This document shows positions 62,931-64,000 of a stretch of 64,000 nucleotides of DNA, piece after piece (positions within the stretch are counted from its first letter, which is position 1; every line of letters starts with the position of its first letter). Origin of the DNA: Emticicia aquatica (GTDB taxonomy: Bacteria; Bacteroidota; Bacteroidia; Cytophagales; Spirosomataceae); contig NZ_CAKLPY010000001.1 of NCBI RefSeq assembly GCF_923079645.1, positions 1,384,001 to 1,448,000 of the forward strand, written 5' to 3'. Position numbers and translations under genes: made by a program. The notes below the pieces were generated by a model. It saw only the letters and a program-made list of their open reading frames with translations. It searched no databases and was not told the DNA's origin.

Positions 62931-64000
62931 ATGGTCAAGCTCTGAAAAAACAATTAAAGATAAGTAATATCAAAAAGATTATTACTTTTTTCATTATCCT
63001 TCTATCCAATGCTACTATTTGTTGGGCAAATAGTCAATCAGATTCTCTAAATACGCTTCTGAAAAAAATGCCTAAAGACACTAATTATGTTAGGACAGCA
63101 GAACGATACGTATGGCAACTAATGAACCCTTTGGATGATGTAAAAAAAGCGGACTCTGTTATTAAGGAAACAGAAAAGCTTGCTCTAAAAATAAAAGATT
63201 ATGAGGGTTATGCACGCTTGCATTGGTACGCTGGATTATTGAAATACCGAAATATAGAACCTTATGAGGCACTAAAATACATTGAGAAAGTTGAAGTAAT
63301 GATTAATAAATATCATCTTTCTAATCATCTTTTACAAAAAGTTTATACATTATATGGTTCGTGTTACAATCATATTAATGAATTTGAGAAAGCCTTGAAA
63401 TACTATTATAAAGCAATAGAATTGACAGAAAAATACAATCTGCGTGAATATATCACACAAGCATATTTAGGTGTCTATGAAATTTATCAAATTTCAGATA
63501 TGGCAAAAGCACTTACCTACATTAAAAAAATTCAAGAAGCAACCTATAAAGACACCGACTATTCGATGCGGTTTTTAGGTGAACATGCACTCTTCAACTA
63601 TGGAATAATTATAAAAGATTTTAACTATGCACTTGAGCATTTAAAAAAATCAGAACACTTTGCCATCAAGTATTGTCGAAAATCAATGATTATTAATTGC
63701 TGGGTGGGTTATGGACATCTCTATGCTTATTTAAACAATCTTGACGAGGGTTTAGTATATTTATATAAAGCAAAAAAACTGGCTGAAGAATTAAATATAG
63801 ATGTTAGAAAGGCCCAAGTGTATGGTGGACTGGGTCACTACTTTTTGCTACAAAAAAAATATAAAGAATCAGAAATGTATTTCTTAAAAATGCTTGAATT
63901 AAGTAAAAAAGACAATTTTGGTTTAGGACAAAAGGAAGTTTATGAAGTACTCAGTGAAATTGCCGTAAAAACAAATAATTATCGTAAAGCCTATAATTAT
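62927..64000 (+). CDS. TPR protein, tandem paralog of the preceding kinase (runs off the window)
   Basis: A frame from ATG 62927 stays open to the right edge (358 codons). The signal peptide ends near CWANSQ. The early SDSLNTLLKKMPKDTNYVRTA matches SLDSLEKYIKTMPKDSNMIL of the preceding kinase, and TPR repeats follow, such as LEHLKKSEHFAIKY and EGLVYLYKAKKLAEEL. The kinase core is expected beyond the edge but is not seen. It is translationally coupled to the upstream kinase by a 4-nt overlap. Confidence 0.82.
   Translation, partial: MNGQALKKQLKISNIKKIITFFIILLSNATICWANSQSDSLNTLLKKMPKDTNYVRTAERYVWQLMNPLDDVKKADSVIKETEKLALKIKDYEGYARLHWYAGLLKYRNIEPYEALKYIEKVEVMINKYHLSNHLLQKVYTLYGSCYNHINEFEKALKYYYKAIELTEKYNLREYITQAYLGVYEIYQISDMAKALTYIKKIQEATYKDTDYSMRFLGEHALFNYGIIIKDFNYALEHLKKSEHFAIKYCRKSMIINCWVGYGHLYAYLNNLDEGLVYLYKAKKLAEELNIDVRKAQVYGGLGHYFLLQKKYKESEMYFLKMLELSKKDNFGLGQKEVYEVLSEIAVKTNNYRKAYNY

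Overview
The window reads as a chromosomal segment of an AT-rich, menaquinone-using Gram-negative member of the Bacteroidota, probably of the order Cytophagales. The evidence is: TAnnTTTG promoter boxes with no Shine-Dalgarno signals; a TonB receptor next to an ECF sigma/anti-sigma pair; lipid A and heptose genes; secreted proteins ending in a Cys-containing tail typical of Cytophagales; a small sorting-domain-like protein; and a prs-rplY pair. The order-level placement is inferred from gene content only. No insertion sequence, prophage, CRISPR array or rRNA gene was seen. Most of the window is ordinary core and envelope genome, broken up by strong hairpin terminators.

Layout. 1-5.8 kb: menB, then an ABC ATPase with a permease fused to an M1 peptidase. 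5.8-12.7 kb: a secreted PIG-L deacetylase, a membrane pyrophosphatase carrying a C-terminal OmpA-like domain, and a secreted sugar dehydrogenase. 12.8-19.8 kb: leuS, infC, thrS and a TPR lipoprotein. 20-24.5 kb: a methyltransferase, two tandem paralogous secreted proteins and an EVE-domain protein. 24.6-28 kb: a secreted seven-repeat protein and the prs-rplY operon. 28-33.2 kb: a TonB receptor followed by an ECF sigma factor whose leader holds a 15-bp perfect inverted repeat, and a membrane partner with a vWA-like domain. 33.2-43.1 kb: subtilase, aminopeptidase P, a DUF1460 protein, amidohydrolase, NRK-like kinase, folD, Wzi and DUF819 genes.

43.2-43.7 kb is the most unusual part. It holds a free-standing minus-strand RNA unit with a promoter and tandem terminators. 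Its product folds by eye as a class II-like tRNA with Asp anticodon GUC, but about 92 nt are inserted where the variable arm should be. Beside it lies an Lrp/AsnC gene with three TTTCATAA repeats spaced about 30 bp apart.

44-64 kb: DUF5694, sufB, lpxB, queD, hldD, lepA, glycosyltransferases, a two-lipoyl E2, hslV, a QdtA-like cupin and nagB-like genes, a tiny lipoprotein, and two tandem TPR proteins. The first of these is a histidine kinase and the second runs off the window.

Functionally the window is dominated by envelope biogenesis (lpxB, hldD, Wzi, GT2 plus membrane GT-C-like proteins, QdtA-like cupin), secreted hydrolases and translation. Several genes sit away from their usual partners: infC without rpmI-rplT, sufB without sufCDS, hslV without hslU, and E2 without E1/E3. 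All structures, motifs and starts were read by eye; no alignment, folding or database search was run.
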